A DNA stretch of 64,000 nucleotides. It comes from Sulfurospirillum sp. UBA2217. GTDB taxonomy: Bacteria > Campylobacterota > Campylobacteria > Campylobacterales > Sulfurospirillaceae. Made by a program: the position numbers and the translations under genes. This document shows positions 46,854 through 56,146 of this stretch, piece by piece; the first letter of the stretch is position 1; the number at the start of each line of letters is the position of its first letter. The stretch is taken from assembly GCA_002328495.1 (NCBI GenBank), contig DCUJ01000009.1:62001-126000 (forward strand). The letters are read 5' to 3'. The notes under the pieces were generated by a model that saw only the letters and a program-made list of their open reading frames with translations, did no database searches and was not told the DNA's origin.

Positions 46854-49106
46854 GTGGAATACACACTACATGTAAACAACCAAACTGAGATTTATGATAT
46901 TGGTAAAGTAGCGAAACAAGCAGCGGGAGCTGCGTTGTTGAAAATTAAAAATACAGTTATTTTAGCTACAGTAGCACGTGACGATAATCAAGTGGCTGAA
47001 AATTTTGTACCTTTAACTGTGCAATATATCGAAAAGAGCTATGCGGTAGGAAAAATACCAGGTGGCTACATCAAGAGAGAGACGAAACCAGGAGATTTTG
47101 AAACATTGACTTCACGTATCATCGATAGAAGTCTTCGCCCCCTTTTTCCTAAAGGGTATGCGTATCCAACGCAAATTGTTATTTTTGTTCTCAGTTGTGA
47201 TTCAGAAGTGGATTTACAAGTAGCCGCACTGAATGCTGCTAGTGCAGCACTTTATCTTTCCGATATTCCGGTCAATAAAGCAGTTGCAGGGGTACGTATA
47301 GGTTATGTGAATGGTGAATATGTAGTGAACCCTACTAATTCTGTACTTAAAACGAGTGCGCTTGATTTGTATGTCGCTGGAACCAAAGAAGAATTACTTA
47401 TGATTGAAATGCGTGCATTGCCTAGTGTTGAAACATTAAGCATGCCAACTATGGCGATTGATCCTATGTTGGATCCTACCTTGGCACAGAGTTTGATTGC
47501 GAAGCAGTGTGTGAATGAGTTTGATGAAGAGGCTATCTTAAAAGCTATTGATACGGCTCAAAATGCTATTACCCAAGCAGCAACGGCGTATGAGCAAACC
47601 TTCGCCCCTCTTAAAAAAGAGGACGCCCTTTTGGATTATAAAGCAGATTTGGAAAGCGATGCTATCTTTGTTTACATCGATGAGTTTTATAAAGAAGAGG
47701 TAAACAATGCCATTAATCAAATGGCAAAAAGTGAGCGTGCCAGTGAGCTTAGCCGTATTGTTACTAAAATTTTACAAGATGAAGTTGCAACACTTGAGGG
47801 ATGGAGTAAAGAGCTTGTTAACAGTGTGATTCAGTCCTACAAGAAAAAAGTGGTACGTGAAATGATTATCGAAAAACGTGTTCGTGCAGATGGACGTGCG
47901 CTTAATGAAGTAAGACCCATCACGATAGAAACCAATATTTTACCTATGGCACACGGTTCTTGTCTCTTTACAAGAGGGCAAACGCAAGCCTTGGTGATTG
48001 CAACTTTAGGGAATGATAAAGACGCACAGATGTTTGACCTTTTAACGGAAAAAGGTGGTATTAGCGATACCTTTATGGTAAATTATAATTTCCCAGGTTT
48101 TTCTGTAGGGGAAGCATCGCCGATGAGACCTCCAGGAAGAAGAGAATTAGGTCATGGCAATCTTGCCCGTCGCGCACTAGACCCCGTACTTGATGTGAAC
48201 AGACTTCAAACGGTTCGTTTGGTTTCTGAAATTTTAGAATCCAACGGCTCTTCGTCAATGGCTACGGTATGCGGTGGTGCATTGGCACTTCGAGCAGCTG
48301 GAATGGGCATGGAAAAACTGGTGGCTGGAATTGCAATGGGGTTGGTATTTGAAGGTGATAAGCATGCTGTGCTGAGTGATATTATGGGGCTTGAAGACCA
48401 TGATGGTGATATGGATTTTAAAGTTGCTGGGACTATTGATGGTATTACAGCCCTTCAAATGGATATTAAATTAGGTGGTATTTCGCGTGATGTGCTTAAA
48501 GAAGCATTATATCAAGCGAAAGAAGGACGTGCGCATATCTTAGGAATTATGGAAAAAGCAAGCAGTGAGATTGTCATCAACAATTCTATTTTACCAAAGC
48601 TTGAGCTTTTTAGTGTAGACCCTTCTAAAATCGTAGATATTATTGGGCAAGCGGGTAAAACGATTCGTGAAATTATCGAACGATTTGAAGTATCCATTGA
48701 CTTAGACCGTGAAAAAGGTGAAGTTAAAATTGCGGGTGAAAATAAAGAAAAAGTAGAAGCCGCCAAAGATCATATTATTGGGATTGTCAACAAACCTTCT
48801 TTTGGTGGACGTGGAGGTCATGGTGGTGGACGCGACCGTGATAGCAGAGGTGCGAGTAGGGAGCGTGAATCAAAACCCGTACCGACTTTTGTTCAGGATG
48901 AAGTGGTTGATGGTGTGGTGAAACGCATTGTTGATTTTGGCGCATTTATTGAACTCCCAGGTGGCATTGATGGGCTTTTACATGTATCAAAAATTGCCGA
49001 TCATCGGGTGGATAAGGTCAGTGATTATTTGGCTTTAGAGCAAAACGTAAAAGTTAAAATTTTGAAGCAAACGGGCAATAAAATAGAGTTAGAGCTTCAG
49101 CGCTAA
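46854..49106 (+). CDS. pnp: Polynucleotide phosphorylase
   Basis: A 750-residue PNPase, the phosphorolytic 3'-5' exoribonuclease. There are two RNase PH domains ([24 protein letters not shown] near the start; [20 protein letters not shown] with catalytic Asp), a KH domain ([18 protein letters not shown]) and a C-terminal S1 domain ([20 protein letters not shown]). Between KH and S1 is an unusual Gly/Arg-rich linker of about 26 residues ([20 protein letters not shown]). The start is GTG after AGAGGAG. Two near-copies of TTACATGTAA (46867, 48977) code for Leu-His-Val. Confidence 0.97.
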   Translation: MEYTLHVNNQTEIYDIGKVAKQAAGAALLKIKNTVILATVARDDNQVAENFVPLTVQYIEKSYAVGKIPGGYIKRETKPGDFETLTSRIIDRSLRPLFPKGYAYPTQIVIFVLSCDSEVDLQVAALNAASAALYLSDIPVNKAVAGVRIGYVNGEYVVNPTNSVLKTSALDLYVAGTKEELLMIEMRALPSVETLSMPTMAIDPMLDPTLAQSLIAKQCVNEFDEEAILKAIDTAQNAITQAATAYEQTFAPLKKEDALLDYKADLESDAIFVYIDEFYKEEVNNAINQMAKSERASELSRIVTKILQDEVATLEGWSKELVNSVIQSYKKKVVREMIIEKRVRADGRALNEVRPITIETNILPMAHGSCLFTRGQTQALVIATLGNDKDAQMFDLLTEKGGISDTFMVNYNFPGFSVGEASPMRPPGRRELGHGNLARRALDPVLDVNRLQTVRLVSEILESNGSSSMATVCGGALALRAAGMGMEKLVAGIAMGLVFEGDKHAVLSDIMGLEDHDGDMDFKVAGTIDGITALQMDIKLGGISRDVLKEALYQAKEGRAHILGIMEKASSEIVINNSILPKLELFSVDPSKIVDIIGQAGKTIREIIERFEVSIDLDREKGEVKIAGENKEKVEAAKDHIIGIVNKPSFGGRGGHGGGRDRDSRGASRERESKPVPTFVQDEVVDGVVKRIVDFGAFIELPGGIDGLLHVSKIADHRVDKVSDYLALEQNVKVKILKQTGNKIELELQR

Positions 49107-49133
49107 TTTTAAAGGCTTTTTAACAATTACAAA

Positions 49134-49174
49134 GATATAATCCCACTCACAAAGTGGAAAGTAGGGATTATATC
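49134..49174 (+). promoter_or_regulatory. Palindromic promoter / structured leader of atpE
   Basis: GATATAATCCC (49134-49144) and its exact complement GGGATTATATC (49164-49174) face each other; the first arm contains a perfect TATAAT (49135-49140). An inner CACT/AGTG pair could form instead of, or inside, the outer stem. It lies 34 bases before the atpE ATG and after pnp. Confidence 0.6.
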
Positions 49175-49207
49175 CGAACCGACTTTGATAAAAACAAGGA
49201 GTTCTTT

Positions 49208-49507
49208 ATGAAAAAAGTTCTTTTTCTTATGGTAGCATTTGCAACATTTGCATTTGCAGGTGATGGCGAAATGGCTAAAGCATACTCAGCACTTGCTGTT
49301 GGTATCGTTTTGGGTCTTGCAGCTCTTGGTGGTGCAATTGGTATGGGAAATACAGCTTCTTCAGCAATTGCTGGAACAGCTAGAAACCCAGGTCTTGGTG
49401 GTAAATTGGTGACAACTATGTTTATTGCACTTGCGATGATTGAAGCACAAGTTATTTATGCTCTCGTTATTGCGTTAATCCTTCTTTACAAAAATCCGTT
49501 TCTTTAA
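49208..49507 (+). CDS. atpE: ATP synthase F0 subunit c
   Basis: A 99-residue c subunit, the rotor-ring proteolipid. A signal-like hydrophobic N-terminal segment (MKKVLFLMVAFATFAFAGDG) comes first, then two helices joined by the polar loop ARNPGLG, with the ion-binding Glu in ALAMIEAQVIYALV. The extra N-terminal segment is typical of Campylobacterota c subunits. The gene is far from other atp genes, also usual here, and has its own promoter and terminator, as fits its need for extra copies. I start at the ATG after AAGGAG. Confidence 0.95.
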   Translation: MKKVLFLMVAFATFAFAGDGEMAKAYSALAVGIVLGLAALGGAIGMGNTASSAIAGTARNPGLGGKLVTTMFIALAMIEAQVIYALVIALILLYKNPFL

Positions 49508-49514
49508 TAACTAA

Positions 49515-49547
49515 AAGAGGTCATTAAGACCTCTTCCTCTTTTTTTA
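49515..49547 (+). terminator. Terminator after atpE
   Basis: Stem AAGAGGTC/GACCTCTT (8 bp) with a 5-base ATTAA loop, followed by CCTC and TTTTTTT. Confidence 0.85.
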
Positions 49548-49556
49548 GTCTTCTGT

Positions 49557-49641
49557 GCGGTCGTGGTGAAATTGGTAGACATACCATCTTGAGGGGGTGG
49601 CGCCTTAGGCAGTACGGGTTCGAGTCCCGTCGACCGCACCA
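49557..49641 (+). tRNA. tRNA-Leu (GAG)
   Basis: An 85-base class II tRNA. Acceptor arms are GCGGTCG/CGACCGC. The D loop has TTGGTAGAC, the anticodon loop CTTGAGG gives GAG (leucine CTC/CTT), the long variable arm suits leucine, and the T arm has GGTTCGAGTCC. The 3' CCA is encoded. Confidence 0.95.
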
Positions 49642-49741
49642 TCGTTTTTTTTGGAACCTTCCTAACATCAAAACTTTATAAAACTTCATGTTCATTTATG
49701 TTATTATCAAATCCTTTTAAATTTTGTGAATAAGGAATTGG

Positions 49742-50002
49742 ATGAGAGAGTTGGAGCTTAAAAATATTATTACAATCCATGAGCGAGAGTTTTTAATTTC
49801 AACGATTAGTATGCATGTTCGTCACTCTTTTTTTGAAGGGGATGCAAAAAAGCTTGTGTATGAAACGATGGTGTTTGAAATTATCAACGATGAAGTCCAA
49901 TTTCATAAAACTATTTTTAATGAACGCTACAATATGGCAGATGAAGCTATTGCTGAGCATGGTGCTATCATTAAAAATCCTCAAAACTTTTTTATTATCT
50001 AA
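49742..50002 (+). CDS. Small protein of unknown function
   Basis: An 86-residue, acidic-to-neutral soluble protein (MRELELKNIITIHEREFLIS, then YETMVFEIINDEVQFHKTIF). No family recognised. It is preceded by GAATTGG and ends 5 bases before a sensor-kinase gene, so it is likely co-transcribed with that kinase and its regulator. Codon use looks like the neighbours. Confidence 0.65.
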   Translation: MRELELKNIITIHEREFLISTISMHVRHSFFEGDAKKLVYETMVFEIINDEVQFHKTIFNERYNMADEAIAEHGAIIKNPQNFFII

Positions 50003-50007
50003 AACCT

Positions 50008-52182
50008 ATGAAAAAAATCTTTCTTTTGCTTTGTCTTTCACTTTTTTTGCTTGAAGCAAAAGAGACGAAAGATATTTTGTTGTTTCATTCCTATCACAAA
50101 GGGTATAAATGGAGTGATGATATTTCTCGTGTGATTGAAAAAAATTTTTCAGAAAAAAAGAATATTTTTCTCTCTACTGTTTATATGGATACGAAGCGCA
50201 TTGATACACCTGCTTATATGGAAGAGTTTTACAACTACTATAAAGCACGTTTTGCTCAGAGCTCATTTGATGTTATTATGGTTGCCGACAACAGTGCTTT
50301 GGAATTTGTAAAAAAACATCATGACGAACTTTTTAAAAATGTTCCTATTGTTTTTTTAGGGATCAATAATTTTAATAGTTCTTTGATTGAGGGTATTAAG
50401 AATATTAGTGGTGTGGTTGAAAATGTTGATATTAAACGCAATGTTGAACTTATCTTAGAATTGCATCCCCATCTTGAAAAGCTGCTCATCATCAATGAAC
50501 GCTCCACCACTGGCAATGCGATGCGCCAAGAAATGGATATGGTGCTTCCCTCGTATGCTAAAAAAATTACTATTGAGCACATTGATAGTATGGATATGGC
50601 TGAAATAGAAGCCAAGACAAAAGTGCTCAGTAAAAACAGTGCGATCTTATGGGTTTTACTGTTCAAAGACAATACTGGACGCTTTTTTACGTACAAAGAA
50701 AATTTGCAGCAGATTCGTAATATTGCACATGTGCCTATTTATGGCTTATGGGATTTTTATTTGGATTATGGCATTGTGGGAGGATTTTTATCCAGCGCAC
50801 TTTCGCAAGCCGAATCAGCATCTAAAATCGTAGAACAAATTTTAGAAGGCAAACCTGCCTCTTTAATTCCTGTTGTTGAAAAGAGTCCAAACCGTTATAT
50901 TTTTGACTATAAAGAATTAGAACATTACAAAATTAACCCTTCGGCTGTTTTGAAAAATTACGAAGAGATTAATAAGCCTTTTTCATTGTATGAGGAGTAC
51001 AAACGTTATATTTGGTTAATTATCTCTATTTTTTCCGCCATTGTGATGATTGTGCTTTTTTTGATGCAAAATGTTCGTATTCGAAAACAGAGTGAAATGG
51101 CACTTAAAAATCAACTTGAATTTATTAAAGTTTTGTTAGACACCATCCCAAATCCTATTTATTTTAGTAACATTAAAGGCGAGTACGTTGGTAGCAATAA
51201 AGCATTTGCCAATTTATATGATTTGAATAAACAAGAAATTATTGGAAAAACAGCATTTGATTTTTTTCCCTCCGAGTGGGCACAAGAGCGTCGTGAAAAT
51301 GATTTAGAATTATTACGAACCAAAGGAACAGAGACATTTGAGTTGATGCTTCATATTCCGACGAAACGTCCGCGACTTTTTACATTTAATAAAGCAGTTT
51401 ACACACTGATTGATGGAAGTGTGGGTGGTATTGTGTGTGTAATGGACGATACAACGGAGCGTTTGCAACACCGTCAATTTCTGATTCAGCAAGCTAAATT
51501 GACAGAGATGGGTGAGATGATAGCTGGTGTGGCACATCAATGGAATGAACCCTTGGTTGAACTCTCAGCCATTATGCAAGATATGGAGTTTTGCTTTAAT
51601 ACAGGAGAGATGAATTCTCACAAGATGAAAGAGTTTGTGAGAGATTCAATTATTCAGATTCAGTATATGTCGCAGACTTTGAAAGATTTTAGAAATTTTT
51701 TAAAACCCTCCACGAAAAAAAGTCTTTTTTGTGCCAAAAAAGCACTGAGTGAAGTCTTGGAAATTATTGGGAGACAAATATTTTACTCGCATATCGATTT
51801 GAACGTGCATTATTCTAAAGAAGAGGGTGTGTTCCCCGTGTACGGTTATGAAAATGAATTTAAACAAGTGCTACTCAATGTCATCAATAACGCAAAAAAT
51901 AAAATAGTCAAAACACGTAAAGGTGAAAAAATTGATATTAGCATCGCAGAAGGTGATAGTCAAACCAAAATTGTGATAACCGATAATGGTGGAAAAGTCC
52001 CTGAAAAAATTATAGGATTTATTTTTGATCCCTATTTTACAACCAATAAAAATGGAACGGGACTTGGATTGTACATGGCAAAGATTATTATAGAAGATAA
52101 AATGGGTGGAAGCATTGGTGTTAAAAATATAGGAAACAGTGTCGCATTTACGATACACGTTCCTAATGTTATAAGAGGGTAA
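50008..52182 (+). CDS. Sensor histidine kinase with periplasmic ABC-type binding domain
   Basis: A 724-residue kinase. A signal or first helix (KKIFLLLCLSLFLLEAK) precedes a periplasmic substrate-binding-protein-like domain (~20-325; DILLFHSYHKGYKWSDDISR, VADNSALEFV, VPIVFLGINNF) of the ABC-sub-bind type. A membrane helix (YIWLIISIFSAIVMIVLFLM), a PAS domain (~370-490), an H-box of Campylobacterota style (GVAHQWNEPLVELSAIMQD) and an ATPase domain (NGTGLGLYMAKIII) follow. The regulator follows after one base and the TRAP operon lies just downstream, so it probably senses the TRAP substrate, as DctS-type kinases do. Confidence 0.87.
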   Translation: MKKIFLLLCLSLFLLEAKETKDILLFHSYHKGYKWSDDISRVIEKNFSEKKNIFLSTVYMDTKRIDTPAYMEEFYNYYKARFAQSSFDVIMVADNSALEFVKKHHDELFKNVPIVFLGINNFNSSLIEGIKNISGVVENVDIKRNVELILELHPHLEKLLIINERSTTGNAMRQEMDMVLPSYAKKITIEHIDSMDMAEIEAKTKVLSKNSAILWVLLFKDNTGRFFTYKENLQQIRNIAHVPIYGLWDFYLDYGIVGGFLSSALSQAESASKIVEQILEGKPASLIPVVEKSPNRYIFDYKELEHYKINPSAVLKNYEEINKPFSLYEEYKRYIWLIISIFSAIVMIVLFLMQNVRIRKQSEMALKNQLEFIKVLLDTIPNPIYFSNIKGEYVGSNKAFANLYDLNKQEIIGKTAFDFFPSEWAQERRENDLELLRTKGTETFELMLHIPTKRPRLFTFNKAVYTLIDGSVGGIVCVMDDTTERLQHRQFLIQQAKLTEMGEMIAGVAHQWNEPLVELSAIMQDMEFCFNTGEMNSHKMKEFVRDSIIQIQYMSQTLKDFRNFLKPSTKKSLFCAKKALSEVLEIIGRQIFYSHIDLNVHYSKEEGVFPVYGYENEFKQVLLNVINNAKNKIVKTRKGEKIDISIAEGDSQTKIVITDNGGKVPEKIIGFIFDPYFTTNKNGTGLGLYMAKIIIEDKMGGSIGVKNIGNSVAFTIHVPNVIRG

Positions 52183-52183
52183 A

Positions 52184-52825
52184 ATGAAAATTTTAGTATT
52201 AGAAGACAATCAGCGCTTAAATGCAACGATTGTTAAGCGTTTGGAAGCTAAAGGGTATAAAGTCGATAGTTTTATAGATGGAAAAGAGGCTTATGAAGCA
52301 CTGGATAATGGGTATATGTGTTTTATTTTGGATATCAATGTTCCAAGTCTTGATGGCATCGAAATTCTTAAAAAAATTCGTGATTTTTACCATGAGACTC
52401 CTGTGATTATCATTAGTTCGAGTGTTGAGCTCGATGTCATTCGCGATGCGTACAATTACGGTTGCAACGATTTTATTAAAAAACCCTTTTTCATTGATGA
52501 GTTAGAAATTAAAATTGAAAAATTGTGCAACATTCGTAATGACATCGTTGATCTTGGACATGAGTGTCTTTTTGATTTTCGAACCTCCTTGTTACGAATT
52601 GGAGAGAGTGAAGAGCATTTGTCACGCAAAGAGCGTTTGTTGCTCAATGTTTTAATTTCAGAAAAGGGAAAAGTCGTCTCTTTTGATAAGATACAAGCGA
52701 TGGTTTGGGAGGGAAACTTTGCAAGTCTTGATTCAATCCGTTCTTTAATGCGTCGTCTTCGTAAAAAAATTCCTTTTGAATGCATCGAAACGGTTGTAGA
52801 TGTTGGGTACATTTTACGTTTTTGA
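52184..52825 (+). CDS. OmpR-like response regulator
   Basis: A 213-residue regulator. The receiver (LEDNQRLNATIVKRLEAKGY, FILDINVPSLDGIEIL, FIKKPFFIDELEI) is followed by a winged-helix domain with weak but typical motifs (LSRKERLLLNVLISEKGKVV, LRKKIPFECIETVVDVGYIL). It pairs with the kinase directly upstream. The nearest target is the TRAP operon 134 bases downstream. Confidence 0.9.
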   Translation: MKILVLEDNQRLNATIVKRLEAKGYKVDSFIDGKEAYEALDNGYMCFILDINVPSLDGIEILKKIRDFYHETPVIIISSSVELDVIRDAYNYGCNDFIKKPFFIDELEIKIEKLCNIRNDIVDLGHECLFDFRTSLLRIGESEEHLSRKERLLLNVLISEKGKVVSFDKIQAMVWEGNFASLDSIRSLMRRLRKKIPFECIETVVDVGYILRF

Positions 52826-52869
52826 GATACAAAAAGTAACACAAATCTCTTTTTAGGGTTAGATTTTCC

Positions 52870-52920
52870 TTACATGTAAGAGTAATATTAAAATATAACA
52901 TAAATTTTATACCCTATAAC
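52870..52920 (+). promoter_or_regulatory. Upstream region of the TRAP operon
   Basis: A CTTACATGTAAG palindrome (52869-52880) lies about 36 bases before a TATAAC element (52915-52920), which is 40 bases before the dctP ATG. Whether the palindrome here is an operator or just another copy of the iterated 10-mer cannot be told. Confidence 0.35.
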
Positions 52921-52959
52921 GTATGATGGTTTTGAATTTAAAATTTGTAAGGAGTCTCT

Positions 52960-54024
52960 ATGAAGTTATCTAAGAAAATTCTTGGAAGTCTTGCCTTGGC
53001 ATGTGCTTTAGTCGTATCTGCTAATGCGGCTAGCGATAAAGTCACATGGAAACTAGCAACCTCTTGGGGTGCTGAATTCCCTCCCTTTACCAACTCTGTT
53101 GCCAATATGGCTAAGATGGTTGAGGAGATGAGTGGTGGTGATTTTGTTATTAAAGTCGATGCGGTGAACAAGCATAAGTCTGCTTTTGGTATTATGGATA
53201 TGGTGAAGCTTGGTCAATACGAGATGGGTCACACAGCATCGTATTATTACAAAGGAAAAGACCCTGTACTTTTACTTTTCACAAGTATGCCTTTTGGTAT
53301 GAACGCTCTTGAGCAGTATGCATGGTTCTACTTTGGTGGCGGTATGGAACTGGCTCAAAAATCGTATGAAAAACACGGCATGTACTCATTCCCTGGTGGA
53401 AATACGGGTGTTCAAATGGGTGGATGGTTTAGAAAAGAGATCAAATCATTGGACGATCTTAAGGGCTTAAAAATGAGAATTCCTGGATTTGCAGGTGAAA
53501 TTTTTGCAAAACTTGGATGTGCGGTAACAAACATCGCTCCTGGTGAACTCTTTACTTCATTAGAGCGAGGTACCATTGATGCTCTTGAATGGGTAGGACC
53601 AGGTATGGACGTATCTATGGGATTTCATAAAATTGCACCCTATTACTACACAGGATGGCATGAGCCTGCAACAGAGCTTCAGTTTGTTGTTAACCGTGCA
53701 AAGATGGACAAACTTTCCCCTAAAAACAAAGCCATCTTAGAAACAGCGATGAAAACAGCAGCGTACGATATGCTCATTCAAAACTATGACATGAGTGCAA
53801 CGGCGTGGGATAAAATCAAAACAGAATATCCTAATATTAAAATTATGACCTTCCCAAAACCAGTAATGGATGCGATGAAAGCAGCTAATGAAGATTTAGT
53901 AAAAGAAGAATCCGCTAAAAGTGCTGAGTTTAAAACCGTACATGATTCACAGCAAGCATATATGAAAAAAGCGCGTGCGTGGACCAATATCGGCGAATAT
54001 GCTTACATTAGAGACAATCAATAA
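52960..54024 (+). CDS. dctP: TRAP transporter substrate-binding protein
   Basis: A 354-residue periplasmic DctP-family protein with signal peptide KKILGSLALACALVVSANAA. The pattern (WKLATSWGAEFPPFTNSVAN, LKGLKMRIPGFAGEIFAKLG, SLERGTIDALEWVGPGMDVS, YYTGWHEPATELQFVVN) is that of the TakP/lactate-type branch, whose members bind 2-oxo acids or lactate, often with a metal ion and as dimers. This agrees with the D-lactate-dehydrogenase-like gene downstream. The ribosome site is AAGGAG. Confidence 0.9.
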   Translation: MKLSKKILGSLALACALVVSANAASDKVTWKLATSWGAEFPPFTNSVANMAKMVEEMSGGDFVIKVDAVNKHKSAFGIMDMVKLGQYEMGHTASYYYKGKDPVLLLFTSMPFGMNALEQYAWFYFGGGMELAQKSYEKHGMYSFPGGNTGVQMGGWFRKEIKSLDDLKGLKMRIPGFAGEIFAKLGCAVTNIAPGELFTSLERGTIDALEWVGPGMDVSMGFHKIAPYYYTGWHEPATELQFVVNRAKMDKLSPKNKAILETAMKTAAYDMLIQNYDMSATAWDKIKTEYPNIKIMTFPKPVMDAMKAANEDLVKEESAKSAEFKTVHDSQQAYMKKARAWTNIGEYAYIRDNQ

Positions 54025-54039
54025 ACCATCTGCTACACT

Positions 54040-54113
54040 ATGCCTCTGTATTTTTGGATACAGAGGCATTCTAAAGAGACACACAAGCAGGAACAGTGTT
54101 TGCGTGTCTCTTT
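54040..54113 (+). terminator. Two tandem hairpins between dctP and dctQ (intercistronic attenuator)
   Basis: Hairpin 1 is a perfect 12-bp stem (ATGCCTCTGTAT, 54040-54051, with 54058-54069). Hairpin 2 pairs AAAGAGACAC (54073-54082) with GTGTCTCTTT (54104-54113) and extends with one mismatch. Only a weak T tract follows. They probably lower transcription into, or protect message upstream of, the membrane subunits. Confidence 0.75.
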
Positions 54114-54138
54114 GTTTATATTATTTCAAAGGAATGAA

Positions 54139-54657
54139 ATGTTAGAGAAGTTACAACGTTTTTTCGACACAATCGCTGATTATATCGGATATTTGTGCTC
54201 GTTTTTAATGATAGCCATGATGCTTAACATCTTTTACGATGTCTTTATGCGCTACTTGTTTAAGAGTGGCTCCATTGCTTTTCAAGAATTGGAATGGCAC
54301 ATCTTTTCATTGATTATTTTGTTGGGGACCTCATACGCCCTTAAAGAAGATGGGCATGTACGCGTGGATATTTTGTATACGAAGTTTAGTGAAAAGAAAA
54401 AGGCGATTGTCAATATTATAGGTGCTTTTATTTTTATTACCCCGATTGCTTTGTTGGTGGCATTAGGCTCTGTGGAATTTGTCATTGAAGCCTTTACAAC
54501 GCATGAAGTCAGTGGCGATCCAGGTGGTCTCACACACAGATGGATTATCAAAGCGTTTATTCCTTTTTCTTTTTGGTTATTGATTTTTATCTCCGTAGGT
54601 TTTGTGATCAAAAATATCAATTTATACCGTAAAGCCTTAGCGCAGGAGTCAAAATGA
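54139..54657 (+). CDS. dctQ: TRAP transporter small membrane subunit
   Basis: A 172-residue DctQ with four hydrophobic helices (YLCSFLMIAMMLNIFYDVFM, HIFSLIILLGTSYALKEDGH, IIGAFIFITPIALLVALGSV, FIPFSFWLLIFISVGFVI) and the family marker WHIFSLIILLGTSYALKEDG spread over helix 2. I start at the ATG at 54139 after AAAGGA; an upstream in-frame start lies in the hairpin region. The stop overlaps dctM (ATGA). Confidence 0.92.
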   Translation: MLEKLQRFFDTIADYIGYLCSFLMIAMMLNIFYDVFMRYLFKSGSIAFQELEWHIFSLIILLGTSYALKEDGHVRVDILYTKFSEKKKAIVNIIGAFIFITPIALLVALGSVEFVIEAFTTHEVSGDPGGLTHRWIIKAFIPFSFWLLIFISVGFVIKNINLYRKALAQESK

Positions 54658-56006
54658 TTGGGATTATAATGTTTTTTGTGGGCATGGTAATGTTGCTCAT
54701 AGGTTTTCCCGTTGCTTTTACTTTTGGTGCCGTATCAGTCTTTTTTGGTCTTTTTTCTGGTGTTTTTGAATCGCTAATGGATGGGGGAACGCTGATTGAT
54801 GGATTTCAAACGGGTGTCATGATGTTTGCCTTTATGCCTCATCGTATTTGGTCTATTATGAATAACACCATTTTGATGGCAGTTCCTATGTTTATTTTGA
54901 TGGGAATTATTCTTCAAAAATCACGCTTGGCTGAACGACTTTTGGAAGCTATGGGCTTTTTATTTGGCGAAGTGCGTGGTGGTTTGGCGATTAGTACCGT
55001 TTTGGTTGGCGCATTGTTAGCGGCATCTACGGGTGTTGTAGGTGCAAGCGTTGTGGCGATGGGTGTTATCTCTTTGCCAGTCATGCTCAAATACAACTAT
55101 TCTAAATCGCTTGCATGTGGTACCATCTGTGCGTCTGGAACACTTGGTCAGATTATTCCACCTTCGGTTGTATTGATTATTTTAGGGGATGTTTTTCAAC
55201 TCCCTGTGGGTGATTTGTTTGAAGGGGCCTTTTGGCCAGGCTTGAGTTTGGTTGCTGTGTACATCATTTATATTTTGATTGTATCTTTTTTGAATAAAGA
55301 TGTAGCTCCTGCCATCCCAAAAACTGAATTTACCGATACTAAGGCACGTCAAGTTATCAATGCCTTTAAAGCTATTTTACCTCCTTTGGCACTGATTGTT
55401 CTTGTTTTGGGATCTATCTTTGAAGGTATTGCAACGCCCACAGAATCTTCAGCTGTTGGGTGTATTGGTGCGATGATTTTGGCATGGATGTACAAATCAT
55501 TTTCGTTTAAGATGATTCATGAAGCCTCTTTAGAAACTGTTAAAACAACGGCCATGGTATTTGCTATTTTAATTGGTGCTACGGCATTTTCAATGGTCTT
55601 TAGCTACACCGGTGGTGATGAGATTGTTGAAGAAGTCATGCGTAGCCTTCCAGGTGAAAAATGGGGTTTTGTAATAGTGTCAATGCTCGCTATTATGGCA
55701 TTGGGCTTTTTTATAGACTTTGTTGAGATTTCCTATATTATCGTTCCTATTTTAGCACCCATTGCAGAAGCCGTAGGTATTAATCCTGTGTGGTATGCTT
55801 TGTTGATTGCACTTAATCTTCAAACCTCATTTTTAACACCTCCGTTTGGATTTAGCCTCTTTTACTTACGAGGTGTAGCTCCTACAAGTGTGAGGACTGT
55901 AGATATTTACAAAGGAGTCATTCCTTTCATTATTTTACAAGTATTGGTCATGGCAATTTTTACCTTATTCCCAGAGTGGTATGGCGTTTCAATGATGCTT
56001 AAATAG
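54654..56006 (+). CDS. dctM: TRAP transporter large membrane subunit
   Basis: A 450-residue DctM with about 12-13 hydrophobic helices. Typical segments are IMNNTILMAVPMFILMGIIL, GGLAISTVLVGALLAASTGV, ASGTLGQIIPPSVVLIILGD, GIATPTESSAVGCIGAMI and LNLQTSFLTPPFGFSLFYLR. It is the Na+-driven transport channel subunit. It is coupled to dctQ and followed by a terminator. Confidence 0.95.
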   Translation: MIGIIMFFVGMVMLLIGFPVAFTFGAVSVFFGLFSGVFESLMDGGTLIDGFQTGVMMFAFMPHRIWSIMNNTILMAVPMFILMGIILQKSRLAERLLEAMGFLFGEVRGGLAISTVLVGALLAASTGVVGASVVAMGVISLPVMLKYNYSKSLACGTICASGTLGQIIPPSVVLIILGDVFQLPVGDLFEGAFWPGLSLVAVYIIYILIVSFLNKDVAPAIPKTEFTDTKARQVINAFKAILPPLALIVLVLGSIFEGIATPTESSAVGCIGAMILAWMYKSFSFKMIHEASLETVKTTAMVFAILIGATAFSMVFSYTGGDEIVEEVMRSLPGEKWGFVIVSMLAIMALGFFIDFVEISYIIVPILAPIAEAVGINPVWYALLIALNLQTSFLTPPFGFSLFYLRGVAPTSVRTVDIYKGVIPFIILQVLVMAIFTLFPEWYGVSMMLK

Positions 56007-56025
56007 TCAAAATTTTCTCTCTTTT

Positions 56026-56063
56026 GAGGTGTTACATGTAAAAAGGTAACACCTCTTCTTTTT
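56026..56063 (+). terminator. Terminator after dctM, includes a TTACATGTAA copy
   Basis: A 10-bp perfect stem GAGGTGTTAC (56026-56035) / GTAACACCTC (56046-56055) is followed by TTCTTTTT. The TTACATGTAA copy (56032-56041) forms part of the left arm and loop. Confidence 0.85.
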
Positions 56064-56146
56064 AAATGCTTTTTAACCTTGATTATCATACGATTTTTAT
56101 ACCGCATCGTTACACTAAAGCAAAATAAAATTCGTAAGGATACCCC

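Noticed and set aside
49557..49641. tRNA-Leu 3' end as the integration site of an element
   Set aside because: No duplicated tRNA end or integrase was found in the following sequence.
52869..52880. TTACATGTAA upstream of dctP as a CRP/FNR-type operator
   Set aside because: The same 10-mer is mostly inside coding regions throughout the window, so a position upstream of a promoter is not evidence of operator function.
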